Shown here one piece after another: positions 1-5,493 of a DNA stretch of 7,137 nt (its first letter is position 1; each line of letters opens with the position of its first letter). The notes beneath the pieces were generated by a model. The model ran no database searches. It saw only the letters and a list, made by a program, of their open reading frames with translations, and was not told the DNA's origin. The translations under genes and the position numbers were made by a program. Source of the stretch: Bacteroidota bacterium (lineage in GTDB: Bacteria > Bacteroidota > Bacteroidia > Bacteroidales > Prolixibacteraceae); contig JAUYTA010000691.1 of NCBI GenBank assembly GCA_030695265.1, positions 1 to 7,137 on the forward strand. The letters are read 5' to 3'.

Positions 1-56
1 TAATTTCACAAGACAAACTTGATAAAGCTGATTTGCAATGGTTAGCCGAACAGTAG
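1..56 (+). CDS. Possible 3' end of an unidentified plus-strand gene (partial)
   Basis: One plus-strand frame is open from the window edge to a TAG at 54-56 and reads ISQDKLDKADLQWLAEQ. The composition (charged, helical, no rare codons) is plausible for a real protein C-terminus. If real, the gene lies almost wholly outside the window and ends directly against the stop codon of the convergent acpH-like gene at 57. Only 17 residues are visible, so no family can be named, and a random open frame of this length is quite possible. Confidence 0.35.
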   Translation, partial: ISQDKLDKADLQWLAEQ

Positions 57-674
57 TTAGGTTTTAATCCCCAATTTCTCAGGCTTCACAATTCCCACTG
101 TAAACTCCGTTTCTACGTAGTTAATCAATTCAGGAAAAAAGCTCCTGAACAGGGCTTCAAATTGATGGTATTCCTGATTTAGCATCTGCATGGCCCAGTC
201 GCTGTTGGCAGGCAGGGAAGTGTGACGCGACATGATTTCAAATACATTCAGGAGGTTTTCACGTTTGGAGTATGATTCCAATCGCTTGTGGTGTATCAGA
301 AATGGCAGAAACTGTTTTACGCGAAATGGGAGCAATCCGAAATTGGATAAAAACACTCCATGTGCATTTTTCGCAAAGTTTCGCAGAGAATAAACCGAAT
401 AATCGCTCCAGTTGGCAGCCAGAAAATGATCGAAAAAGACATCGGTTATGATTCCTGAATATCTGCCATAACCCGGTCGCAGCAGCTTAATACATTCCTT
501 CACATCAGCATGTTGGTCGGTAAACGAATCGATTCGCCGGTGAAGTACAATTCCATAAGCCACCTGCTCCGGAAATTCCTGATGTCGGTTGCCCTTCACA
601 AAATCGCCTATGAAATTTCCGAGTTTAATTTCTTCCGAATCGCCCGAAAGGTATAAATGAGCCAGATAATTCAT
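57..674 (-). CDS. acpH: Acyl carrier protein phosphodiesterase (AcpH/DUF479 family)
   Basis: This 205-residue protein is close to the usual family length (E. coli AcpH is about 193). The family removes the 4'-phosphopantetheine arm from acyl carrier protein, giving apo-ACP, and is a metal-dependent cytosolic hydrolase with an HD-like fold. The family signature is visible in order: N-terminal MNYLAHLYLS, LGNFIGDFVKG (residues 18-28, with D24), LHRRIDSFTDQH (44-55, with H45, D49 and D53), and DVFFDHFLAANW (78-89, with D82 and H83). These His/Asp residues are the expected metal ligands. The ATG at 674 puts the conserved MNYLAHL at the very N-terminus, so the start is secure. It is divergent from the sugar kinase, with a 109-base shared gap. 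Many Bacteroidota proteins of this family are untested, so the exact substrate is inferred. Confidence 0.88.
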   Translation of the reverse strand: MNYLAHLYLSGDSEEIKLGNFIGDFVKGNRHQEFPEQVAYGIVLHRRIDSFTDQHADVKECIKLLRPGYGRYSGIITDVFFDHFLAANWSDYSVYSLRNFAKNAHGVFLSNFGLLPFRVKQFLPFLIHHKRLESYSKRENLLNVFEIMSRHTSLPANSDWAMQMLNQEYHQFEALFRSFFPELINYVETEFTVGIVKPEKLGIKT

Positions 675-682
675 GTTATTAT

Positions 683-713
683 AACAGGTATGGATGTTAA
701 TTGTTGGTTCAAA
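683..713 (-). promoter_or_regulatory. Candidate Bacteroidota-type promoter for the acpH-like gene
   Basis: On the minus strand a TTTG (710-713) is followed after exactly 19 bases by TACCTGTT (683-690), which matches four of the six fixed positions of the Bacteroidota -7 consensus TAnnTTTG. Spacing fits the -33/-7 rule of that phylum. Transcription would begin only a few bases before the ATG at 674, giving a nearly leaderless message. Short AT-rich matches arise by chance, so this is tentative. Confidence 0.3.
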
Positions 714-783
714 AGAATCCCAGGATTACAAACGGCATTTTTTGTTTTTTATTTATCTTGCCGACCTATTTTAAATTTAAATC

Positions 784-1710
784 ATGCCGAAAAAGATTGC
801 TGCTTTTGGTGAGTTGTTGTGGGATTTGCTTCCAACAGGAAAAGTGCTCGGAGGAGCGCCTGCCAATTTTATTTACCGCATTAATTCATTTGGCGACCAA
901 GGAACTTTGCTCAGCAAGGTTGGGAACGACAAAGCCGGAAAAGATGCCCGCGAAGCGATTCGGCGTCTTGGCCTTTCCGACGAAAACATACAGACCGATT
1001 ATGAATTTCCAACAGGTTCGGTGAAAGTAAAGATTGATGAAAATGGAAATCCCGATTTTAATATTACCACGGATGTGGCATACGATCACATTGAGATTAA
1101 TTATGAGATGATAGATGCTTTCAGTGAAGCTGATTGCGTTTGTTTCGGAACTTTGGTGCAACGATACGGCATTTCGAAAAATACTTTGCGCGAATTGATT
1201 CATGAGTCTCCGGATGTTGTGAAGTTTCTGGATATCAATCTTCGAAAAAAATGTTATACCGCAGCGTCTGTTGAGGAGAGCCTTCGAATGGCGAACATTC
1301 TTAAAACCAACGATGAAGAATTGTTGATCACCAAAGAATTGCTTGGACTGAAAAGTGTGAACCTAAAAGACCTTGCGAAGGAAGCACTCGAAACATTCGA
1401 TTTGGAAATCATTCTCTGCACGCTCGGTTCAAACGGAGCTTTCTGCCTGACTCGGGAGGATGCTTTTCATTACGATCCCGGATATCAAATCAGTCTGGGA
1501 GACACAGTTGGTTCGGGTGATGCATTCTCTGCCGGATTTGTTCATTATTACATGAACGGACATCCGATTGATGCAGCGCTCCGTTTTGGCAATGCAGCCG
1601 GTGCAATGATTGCCACAACCACCGGAGCCACCGCGCCTGTTTCAAAACAGCAAATCATCGATTTTATGGGCATTCCGCACAACAGGAACACTGTCAGATT
1701 TGACCAGTAA
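784..1710 (+). CDS. PfkB-family carbohydrate kinase (fructokinase-like)
   Basis: This 308-residue protein is a ribokinase/PfkB-fold sugar kinase that uses ATP to phosphorylate a sugar hydroxyl in the cytosol. Visible motifs are GGAPANF (residues 23-29, substrate-binding glycine motif), DINLR (150-154), KTNDEE (174-179), TLGSNGA (213-219) and the second PfkB signature DTVGSGDAFSAGF (240-252), with D246 as the predicted catalytic base and the anion-hole glycines beside it. NAAGAMIATTTGA (270-282) completes the nucleotide site. The GELLWDLLP opening resembles fructokinases more than ribokinases or adenosine kinases, but the sugar cannot be fixed from sequence. The ATG at 784 begins right before the first beta strand (KKIAAFGE). 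There is no clear Shine-Dalgarno, only an AT-rich leader with a TTTG at 741-744. It stands alone between a divergent and a convergent gene, so context gives no substrate hint. Confidence 0.9.
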   Translation: MPKKIAAFGELLWDLLPTGKVLGGAPANFIYRINSFGDQGTLLSKVGNDKAGKDAREAIRRLGLSDENIQTDYEFPTGSVKVKIDENGNPDFNITTDVAYDHIEINYEMIDAFSEADCVCFGTLVQRYGISKNTLRELIHESPDVVKFLDINLRKKCYTAASVEESLRMANILKTNDEELLITKELLGLKSVNLKDLAKEALETFDLEIILCTLGSNGAFCLTREDAFHYDPGYQISLGDTVGSGDAFSAGFVHYYMNGHPIDAALRFGNAAGAMIATTTGATAPVSKQQIIDFMGIPHNRNTVRFDQ

Positions 1711-1745
1711 TTAGCGTAAAAAATGCAATCAGGGCAATTACAGAT

Positions 1746-1864
1746 GTCATTCATTGTCATTTGCTTCGCGTCATTGATGGTCATTAGCTTCGCGTCATTG
1801 GTGTCAGGGTTTGGATTGAAACTGACAATTGAATGACAACCAATGTCAATGACAATTGAATGAC
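1746..1864. repeat. Intergenic inverted/direct repeat block built on GTCATT/AATGAC
   Basis: This block fills most of the 179-base gap between the convergent kinase and transporter genes. The left end GTCATTCATTGTCA (1746-1759) is, apart from one inserted base, the reverse complement of the right end TGACAATTGAATGAC (1850-1864). The same 15-mer also occurs at 1823-1837. The transcript could fold into a long hairpin in either direction. No open frame or protein signature is present. It resembles the non-coding palindromic repeats scattered in Bacteroidota genomes and may serve as a transcript end for both genes, although neither side has a proper T-run. Confidence 0.75.
1756..1803 (+). repeat. 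Two tandem 24-bp units containing GCTTCGCGTCATTG
   Basis: Unit one is 1756-1779 and unit two is 1780-1803. They match at 22 of 24 positions, differing at one base before the shared GCTTCGCGTCATTG core and at one base near the end. The copies are directly adjacent with no spacer, which indicates slippage or duplication. They sit inside the larger inverted repeat block. Confidence 0.85.
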
Positions 1865-1874
1865 TTATTTATTC

Positions 1875-1903
1875 GGAAACTCGCTGTGCTCAACGACGTT
1901 TCC
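1875..1903 (-). other. Short hairpin overlapping the transporter stop codon
   Basis: GGAAAC (1875-1880) and GTTTCC (1898-1903) are perfect inverted repeats. Partial further pairing of the intervening bases leaves a small loop. The hairpin spans the TGA stop at 1890-1892. No T-run follows on either strand, so it is at best an RNA-stabilising stem rather than a classical terminator. Confidence 0.3.
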
Positions 1904-2807
1904 TGACCCGCAACACCCCGGCTTGCGCCAAAGTCATGATGATCACTCCCGTAATGGTTATTGCCCCACCCCAAAGTTGAACCGGGAGTGGAAAATTTCC
2001 GAAGAAAAAGTAAGCAATAATCAACACAAAAATTCCTTTTAAACTTTGGATGATCGAAGATCGGGAAGCCGCGATATAGCGATAGGAATAATAAAACGAT
2101 AAAATACCAATAAAGGAACCAAAGAAGGCTCCCAAAGCGATGTTCTGAAAAGCTTTGACAGGAATGGAGACTGGCAGTCCGCTCCATAGAAAATACCCCA
2201 GAAAGAAAAGGAATATCCAGCCATTTGAATTCAGGTTAAAAACTTCAGGACTGGCCTTTTTCACATTCTTCTTGACGATTATTGAAAGTGTTGCAGCAAA
2301 AAAAGTATTGATCACTACTAGACCAGTTCCGGGAATTAATATTTTGCGCCAATCGAGATCGCCGGTGTAACTGATTATAAATGCACCGGCAATGGCCATC
2401 AAAGCTCCAAGAGCCTCTGTCCAGGTAAAACGTTCCTTCAGAAAAGTAATTCCAAGGATACTCATGAAAACCGGGAAAAGATTGCCCAGAAATGAAGTAA
2501 CTGCAGGATCGGCAATTGCATGTATTGACATAAAAAATGTGACATTGGAGAGAATATCAATTGCACCGAGCAAAATGAGCAAACCCCATACTTTTCGGGG
2601 AATTGCAGGCAGTTGTTTTATTTTTCCTGAAACCAGAATAAATCCCAGGTTGATCAGAAATCCCATCCCGAAATAATAGAAACCGAACTGCGCCAGTTCA
2701 ACCTGATTTAAACCCGCTTTACTAAAAACATAAAGGCTTGAAAAGGCAATGGTACCAACCAGTGCATAAACATATCCTTTCCACTCTTCCGACTTAATCT
2801 CTGCCAT
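1890..2807 (-). CDS. EamA/DMT-superfamily membrane transporter
   Basis: With the start at 2807 (MAEIKSEEWKGYVYAL) this is a 305-residue integral membrane protein. It has about ten hydrophobic segments arranged as two EamA repeats, the standard length and topology of the drug/metabolite transporter superfamily. The first repeat ends with the typical FLKERFTWTEALGALMAIAGA stretch (short re-entrant turn with KER). The second ends near FFGNFPLPVQLWGG and a last helix before a basic tail (RVRKRR), which is consistent with a cytoplasmic C-terminus. The frame stays open upstream to 2888 (TTG), with an ATG at 2876. That extension would be polar, would run through a terminator-like hairpin and does not resemble the family, so 2807 is preferred. 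Members export or import metabolites such as amino acids or nucleotide-like compounds; the substrate cannot be told here. Confidence 0.88.
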   Translation of the reverse strand: MAEIKSEEWKGYVYALVGTIAFSSLYVFSKAGLNQVELAQFGFYYFGMGFLINLGFILVSGKIKQLPAIPRKVWGLLILLGAIDILSNVTFFMSIHAIADPAVTSFLGNLFPVFMSILGITFLKERFTWTEALGALMAIAGAFIISYTGDLDWRKILIPGTGLVVINTFFAATLSIIVKKNVKKASPEVFNLNSNGWIFLFFLGYFLWSGLPVSIPVKAFQNIALGAFFGSFIGILSFYYSYRYIAASRSSIIQSLKGIFVLIIAYFFFGNFPLPVQLWGGAITITGVIIMTLAQAGVLRVRKRR

Positions 2808-2816
2808 ATCTGAATG

Positions 2817-2849
2817 AAAAAAGCGAAACCTCAATGTAGATTTCGCTTC
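2817..2849 (-). terminator. Terminator-like hairpin in the leader of the EamA gene
   Basis: Read on the minus strand, GAAGCGAAATC and GATTTCGCTT's partner GAGGTTTCGCTTT form a stem of about 12 pairs (two G-U) around a short loop, followed by TTTTTT. The T-run ends only about ten bases before the ATG at 2807. The arms share 17 identical bases (2817-2833 with 4007-4023) and a further ten (2839-2848 with 4031-4040) with the pgi terminator. Possible roles are an attenuator in the transporter leader, or the terminator of a gene that once lay upstream. No minus-strand gene is now visible upstream before pgi. Confidence 0.6.
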
Positions 2850-2882
2850 GGCAAGATATGTAATTTCTGGCATCATCGACTC

Positions 2883-2905
2883 CTGCAAAGAACACTACTT
2901 TGCAG
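2883..2905. repeat. Perfect 8-bp inverted repeat, possible stem-loop or operator
   Basis: CTGCAAAG (2883-2890) and CTTTGCAG (2898-2905) are perfect inverted copies separated by seven bases. The stem can be lengthened by three pairs (ACT/AGT) if one bulged base is allowed. It lies upstream of the terminator-like hairpin on the transporter's leader strand. It could be an upstream stem of a two-hairpin leader or a site for a dimeric DNA-binding protein. Confidence 0.5.
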
Positions 2906-2957
2906 AGTAGATTCTCAATTGAAAATGATTATCTTTATAACGTAAAAATTTGGTAAT

Positions 2958-3107
2958 ATGATAGATGAATCAACTATATCATTGGATCAAAACTTCCAGT
3001 CGATATTTTTATATACCAATGAAGAATTTGAAACTGAAAAATTAAATAGATATTCGTTTATAAATTCCGCAATTCAAGGAGCACAATTGATGTATGAACG
3101 CAAATGA
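2958..3107 (+). pseudogene. C-terminal remnant of an MNT-type nucleotidyltransferase (HEPN partner)
   Basis: From the ATG at 2958 to the TGA at 3105-3107 the frame encodes 49 residues; it is open back to 2946. The end, RYSFINSAIQGAQLMYERK, fits the tail seen in small nucleotidyltransferases that pair with HEPN proteins (aromatic-[ST], then G..[LV]YER at the end). FLYTNEEFETEK before it fits the linker after the last strand. The whole catalytic region, with its GS....G....SD.D motif, is missing, and nothing like it is found upstream, so the gene is truncated at its 5' end. It overlaps the HEPN remnant by 14 bases, the usual layout of an MNT-HEPN operon. In intact systems this protein neutralises the HEPN toxin, for example by adenylylating it. 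The family call is from remembered patterns on a short fragment. Confidence 0.55.
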
Positions 3108-3204
3108 AAACAGACTTCGTGATTGGATAGAAAAAGCTGACCATGATTTAGGAACTGCGATTGTAATATTTATATTTGTTGAAAGAATAAATAGAACAAG
3201 ATGA
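3094..3204 (+). pseudogene. N-terminal remnant of a HEPN-domain toxin
   Basis: The ATG at 3094 opens a 36-codon frame ending at TGA 3202-3204. Residues 6-21, NRLRDWIEKADHDLGT, match the first helix of HEPN proteins that pair with MNT nucleotidyltransferases (xRxWxxKAxxDLxxA). Beyond about residue 25 the similarity fades into an AT-rich tail (IFIFVERINRTR). The later HEPN helices and the R-x4-6-H ribonuclease motif are absent, so the product cannot be an active toxin. The sequence seems to have been cut and joined to the promoter region of the following antitoxin gene. Its stop overlaps that gene's start codon (ATGA, 3201-3204). Together with the preceding remnant it marks a dead toxin-antitoxin module. 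Confidence 0.62.
3147..3178 (+). promoter_or_regulatory. Candidate promoter of the toxin-antitoxin operon
   Basis: TATATTTG (3171-3178) matches the Bacteroidota -7 consensus TAnnTTTG at every fixed position. A TTTA (3147-3150), one base off TTTG, lies 20 bases upstream as a -33 element. Transcription would start near 3185, leaving a leader of about 16 bases before the ATG at 3201. The element lies inside the HEPN remnant, consistent with the intact pair having brought its own promoter. Confidence 0.45.
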
Positions 3205-3545
3205 CTTCGCAAGAAATAAAAAAGCAATTCGACGAATATTTACCACTGTTATCAAACAAACAGCAGGCTTTGGTTTTAGAATTGGTTAAAAATTTTCTAA
3301 ATATTGGTAAAGATGAAAAACGAATTACCCGCAAACAATATAATCAGGAAATAGACGAAGCTATTGATCGGGTTGAAGATGGAAGTTTTGTTACACATGA
3401 AGATACAATGAAGGAATTGTCGAAATTGGAACCTATGTCAATGAACAGTTTCAAAAAAATGATTGATGTGGCAAAACAAGATCATGATGAGGGCCGGGTC
3501 ATTTCTCATGAGGACCTGAAGAAAAAGGTTAAAACATGGAAATAA
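3201..3545 (+). CDS. Type II antitoxin with a duplicated C-terminal segment
   Basis: This 114-residue acidic/charged helical protein is encoded directly upstream of, and overlapping by ten bases, a RelE/ParE-type toxin, so it is read as the cognate antitoxin. The N-terminal part (residues 1-35, MTSQEIKKQFDEYLPLLSNK onward) is helical and probably mediates dimerisation. Residues 47-76 have the EAxxxxxxGxxxTHEDxxKE pattern common in small antitoxins that end by wrapping round a RelE-fold toxin. Residues 84-113 repeat this pattern without gaps (ID.A, G, [TS]HED, K shared; about 8 of 30 identical and many more similar) and end in the family-like TWK. Antitoxins of this kind normally carry one copy. 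Such proteins usually also repress their own operon, but I see no clear DNA-binding domain here. Assignment to a named antitoxin family is uncertain; the pairing is well supported. Confidence 0.8.
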   Translation: MTSQEIKKQFDEYLPLLSNKQQALVLELVKNFLNIGKDEKRITRKQYNQEIDEAIDRVEDGSFVTHEDTMKELSKLEPMSMNSFKKMIDVAKQDHDEGRVISHEDLKKKVKTWK

Positions 3546-3850
3546 GGATTGAATGGTCAGAGTTGTCAGAAAAGCAACTTAAAGACATATTTGATTACTA
3601 TTCTCTTGAAGTTAATGCAAGAATAGCCAGAAAAATAATCAATAGAATTATTGACAGGGTTTTAATACTTGGAAACAATCCGTTAGCTGGTCAGCTGGAA
3701 GAACTTTTGAGTGATTACCCGGAAGATTTCAGATACCTTATTGAAGGCAATTATAAGATCATTTACTGGAAAAATGAAAACCTGATCACTATCGCATCTG
3801 TCATTGATTGCAGACAGAACCCAAGAAAAATAAAGGAAATTGAACCTTGA
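3536..3850 (+). CDS. RelE/ParE-superfamily toxin
   Basis: This 104-residue protein has the typical length of the RelE/ParE fold. Features are an N-terminal strand leading to WSELSEKQLKDIFDYYS (residues 7-23, first helix, family W..A...L..I..Y pattern), a second helix ending in ILGNNPLAGQLEE (NP..G..., about 50-62), FRYLIEGNYKIIYWK (about 70-84, the central strands) and a final IASVIDCRQNPRK with the D.RQNP ending typical of the superfamily. The family contains mRNA interferases (RelE) and gyrase inhibitors (ParE). The RQNP ending is common in Bacteroidota proteins annotated simply as RelE/ParE, so the target cannot be decided. The ATG at 3536 lies within the last codons of the antitoxin gene, implying coupled translation. 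The gene appears intact, so the pair may be active. Confidence 0.87.
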   Translation: MEIRIEWSELSEKQLKDIFDYYSLEVNARIARKIINRIIDRVLILGNNPLAGQLEELLSDYPEDFRYLIEGNYKIIYWKNENLITIASVIDCRQNPRKIKEIEP

Positions 3851-3880
3851 ACCCACTCCGAAAAGCCCAAGAGTAAAAAA

Positions 3881-3974
3881 TGCCACTAAAACACGAAAAC
3901 TCTAAATTTCACAAAAATCTGAAATTCAATGAATTAGATTTGGTGTATTTTAGTGACTTGGAGATTTGGTGGCA
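3881..3974. repeat. Long imperfect inverted repeat (TGCCAC...GTGGCA) between toxin and pgi
   Basis: Two 32-base arms (3881-3912 and 3943-3974) are reverse complements at about 23 of 32 positions, with perfect TGCCAC/GTGGCA ends and a 30-base loop. The arms have a rough ACxAAxAC-type short periodicity. The region 3851-4006 contains no convincing open frame. Non-coding palindromes of this style are frequent between Bacteroidota genes. It may end the toxin transcript or be a small non-autonomous mobile repeat. Confidence 0.7.
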
Positions 3975-4006
3975 AAAAAGACTTTTAGGAGTAGCCTCAA
4001 AGAATT

Positions 4007-4041
4007 AAAAAAGCGAAACCTCATCTCAGAGATTTCGCTTT
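4007..4041 (-). terminator. Intrinsic terminator of the lysS-gpsA-pgi unit
   Basis: On the minus strand AAAGCGAAATCTC and GAGGTTTCGCTTT form a 13-pair stem (one G-U) around the six-base loop TGAGAT, followed by a run of six T (4012 down to 4007, partly in the stem). It begins 22 bases after the pgi stop codon. On the plus strand the same stem is followed by TTTCGCATTTTTT, so it may also stop transcripts from the toxin side. It is a near copy of the hairpin in the EamA leader. Confidence 0.85.
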
Positions 4042-4063
4042 CGCATTTTTTATAATTCTTGAA

Positions 4064-5407
4064 CTACAATCGTTTTTTAATCGCTTTTGTAGCTTCTTCG
4101 AAACCTGGTTTTTCGAGTAGTGCAAACATGTTCTTTTTGTAAGCTTCCACTCCAGGCTGATCGAATGGGTTCACTCCCAAAGTGTATCCGCTTAAACCGC
4201 AGGCCACTTCAAAGAACTGGATCACCTGACCAAGATAATATTCGTTCAGTTTTGGCAATACGATCTGGATATTTGGAACTCCGCCGTCAACATGGGCCAG
4301 CATGGTTCCCAGTTCGGCCATTTTATTCACTTCGTCAACACGTTTTCCGGCAAGGAAATTCAGTCCGTCCAAATCGGCTGCATCAGTTGGGATGCGAACT
4401 TCGCGGTCGGGGCTGGCAACTGAAAGCACTGTTTCGAACAAAGTGCGTTCGCCTTCCTGAATGTATTGACCCATTGAGTGCAAGTCAGAAGTATTGTCAA
4501 CCGATGCAGGGAAAATTCCCAAACCGTCTTTTCCTTCGCTTTCGCCGTAAAGCTGTTTCCACCATTCGGCCAGAAAATGAAGTTTTGGGTTGTAATTTAC
4601 CAGAATTTCAACCTTTTTCCCGTTTTTGTACAGTTCGTTGCGAACGGCCGCATATTGTGCGGCAAGGTTTTCTTCGAAAGGAACATTCACTCCTGTTGCA
4701 TTCTGCATATCAACCGCACCCTTTACAAGTGAGCGGATATCAAATCCGGCCACGGCGATGGCAAGCAAACCAACCGGAGTCAGCACCGAATAACGTCCAC
4801 CCACATCATCAGGAATAACAAAAGTTTTGTACCCTTCGATGGTTGCCAATGAGCGCAAAGCGCCTTTGCTTGCATCGGTAATGGCTACAATACGTTCGTT
4901 GGCTTCAGCCTTTCCGTATTTTTCTTCGATATCCTGTTTCAGTAACCTGAAAGCCAATGCAGGCTCGGTAGTTGTTCCCGATTTGGAAATCACAGCCATT
5001 GCGTACTCTTTGGTTTTCAGCAACTCGCGAAGTTCGAACAGGTAATCTTCGCTGATATTTTGTCCGGCGAAAAGAATAAACGGGCTTTTGCGTTCTTTCA
5101 AATGAGCGAAACTGTCAGAAAGCGCATCAACAACCGCTTTGGCTCCGAGGTAAGAACCACCGATGCCGATTACCACAAAAATGTCGATATTTTTGGCTAC
5201 CAGTTTGGCTGCGGTGGCTTCGTAATCAGCAAGTTCTGCTTCACCGATTGATGTTGGTAAAGTGGTCCAACCAAGGAAATCGTTTCCTTTTCCGGTTTTG
5301 TTTGAAAGTGCCAAATTGTGGCTTTCAATCGCTTTCTTGTAGGTGGAAATGGAGTCTTTCGAAATAAAATCAAAAGTCTTCTCAAAATTTAAGGCTATTT
5401 TTTCCAT
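4064..5407 (-). CDS. pgi: Glucose-6-phosphate isomerase
   Basis: This protein reversibly converts glucose-6-phosphate to fructose-6-phosphate in glycolysis/gluconeogenesis, in the cytosol, usually as a dimer. With the start at 5407 ([15 protein letters not shown]) it has 447 residues, the length of the short bacterial type rather than the ~550-residue type. Two SIS subdomains are visible: [10 protein letters not shown] (81-90) and [10 protein letters not shown] (141-150, phosphate site). The two Pgi signatures are intact: [14 protein letters not shown] (200-213) and [18 protein letters not shown] (407-424). Catalytic residues seen are E289 in YGESEGKD, H310 in DLHSMGQ and K424. A longer start (5437) would translate the left arm of the neighbouring inverted repeat and is rejected. 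It follows gpsA by 86 bases and ends with TAG. Confidence 0.96.
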   Translation of the reverse strand: MEKIALNFEKTFDFISKDSISTYKKAIESHNLALSNKTGKGNDFLGWTTLPTSIGEAELADYEATAAKLVAKNIDIFVVIGIGGSYLGAKAVVDALSDSFAHLKERKSPFILFAGQNISEDYLFELRELLKTKEYAMAVISKSGTTTEPALAFRLLKQDIEEKYGKAEANERIVAITDASKGALRSLATIEGYKTFVIPDDVGGRYSVLTPVGLLAIAVAGFDIRSLVKGAVDMQNATGVNVPFEENLAAQYAAVRNELYKNGKKVEILVNYNPKLHFLAEWWKQLYGESEGKDGLGIFPASVDNTSDLHSMGQYIQEGERTLFETVLSVASPDREVRIPTDAADLDGLNFLAGKRVDEVNKMAELGTMLAHVDGGVPNIQIVLPKLNEYYLGQVIQFFEVACGLSGYTLGVNPFDQPGVEAYKKNMFALLEKPGFEEATKAIKKRL

Positions 5408-5422
5408 TGTGTTTATTTTTAA

Positions 5423-5476
5423 AACCACATAGGACACATAGTTTTTTTTCTATGTGACCTATGTGTCTATGTGGTT
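5423..5476. repeat. Inverted repeat of CACATAG units between gpsA and pgi
   Basis: The left arm (5423-5441) contains two CACATAG copies. The right arm (5450-5476) contains three reverse-complement copies (CTATGTG, one in the form CTATGTGG), so one arm has an extra unit. The arms are separated by eight T. In the pgi-strand RNA this gives a hairpin of nearly 20 pairs, with an A8 loop and a bulge, ending about 15 bases before the pgi start codon. It could lower readthrough, stabilise the cleaved pgi mRNA, or be a parasitic repeat. No T-run long enough for a standard terminator follows on the minus strand. Confidence 0.8.
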
Positions 5477-5493
5477 ATTTTATATTTTTTCTA

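Noticed and set aside
701..1024. Plus-strand 107-codon frame overlapping the 5' part of the sugar kinase, and the antisense frame 886-1203
   Set aside because: Both overlap a clear PfkB coding region in other frames and have no motifs.
1756..1803. CRISPR-like repeats
   Set aside because: There are only two adjacent 24-bp copies, with no unique spacers and no cas genes nearby.
2808..2888. N-terminal extension of the EamA protein from TTG 2888 or ATG 2876
   Set aside because: The extra residues are polar, pass through a terminator-like hairpin and do not resemble the family N-terminus; MAEIKSEEWKGY at 2807 does. The extension is kept only as a possible regulatory reading.
2846..2915. Minus-strand reading KVVFFAGVDDAR, which resembles a FabZ-like phrase
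   Set aside because: The likeness covers about a dozen residues only. The following residues do not continue the family and there is no start or flanking domain, so it is treated as chance.
4120..4818. A 232-codon open frame on the plus strand opposite pgi
   Set aside because: It is fully antisense to a well-conserved enzyme gene. Its product is rich in Arg, Cys and Pro with no recognisable motif, so it is a shadow of pgi codon use.
5408..5437. Longer pgi start giving ten extra residues ([10 protein letters not shown])
   Set aside because: These codons are the left arm of the CACATAG inverted repeat and are unlikely to be conserved coding sequence; MEKIALNF at 5407 fits the enzyme family.
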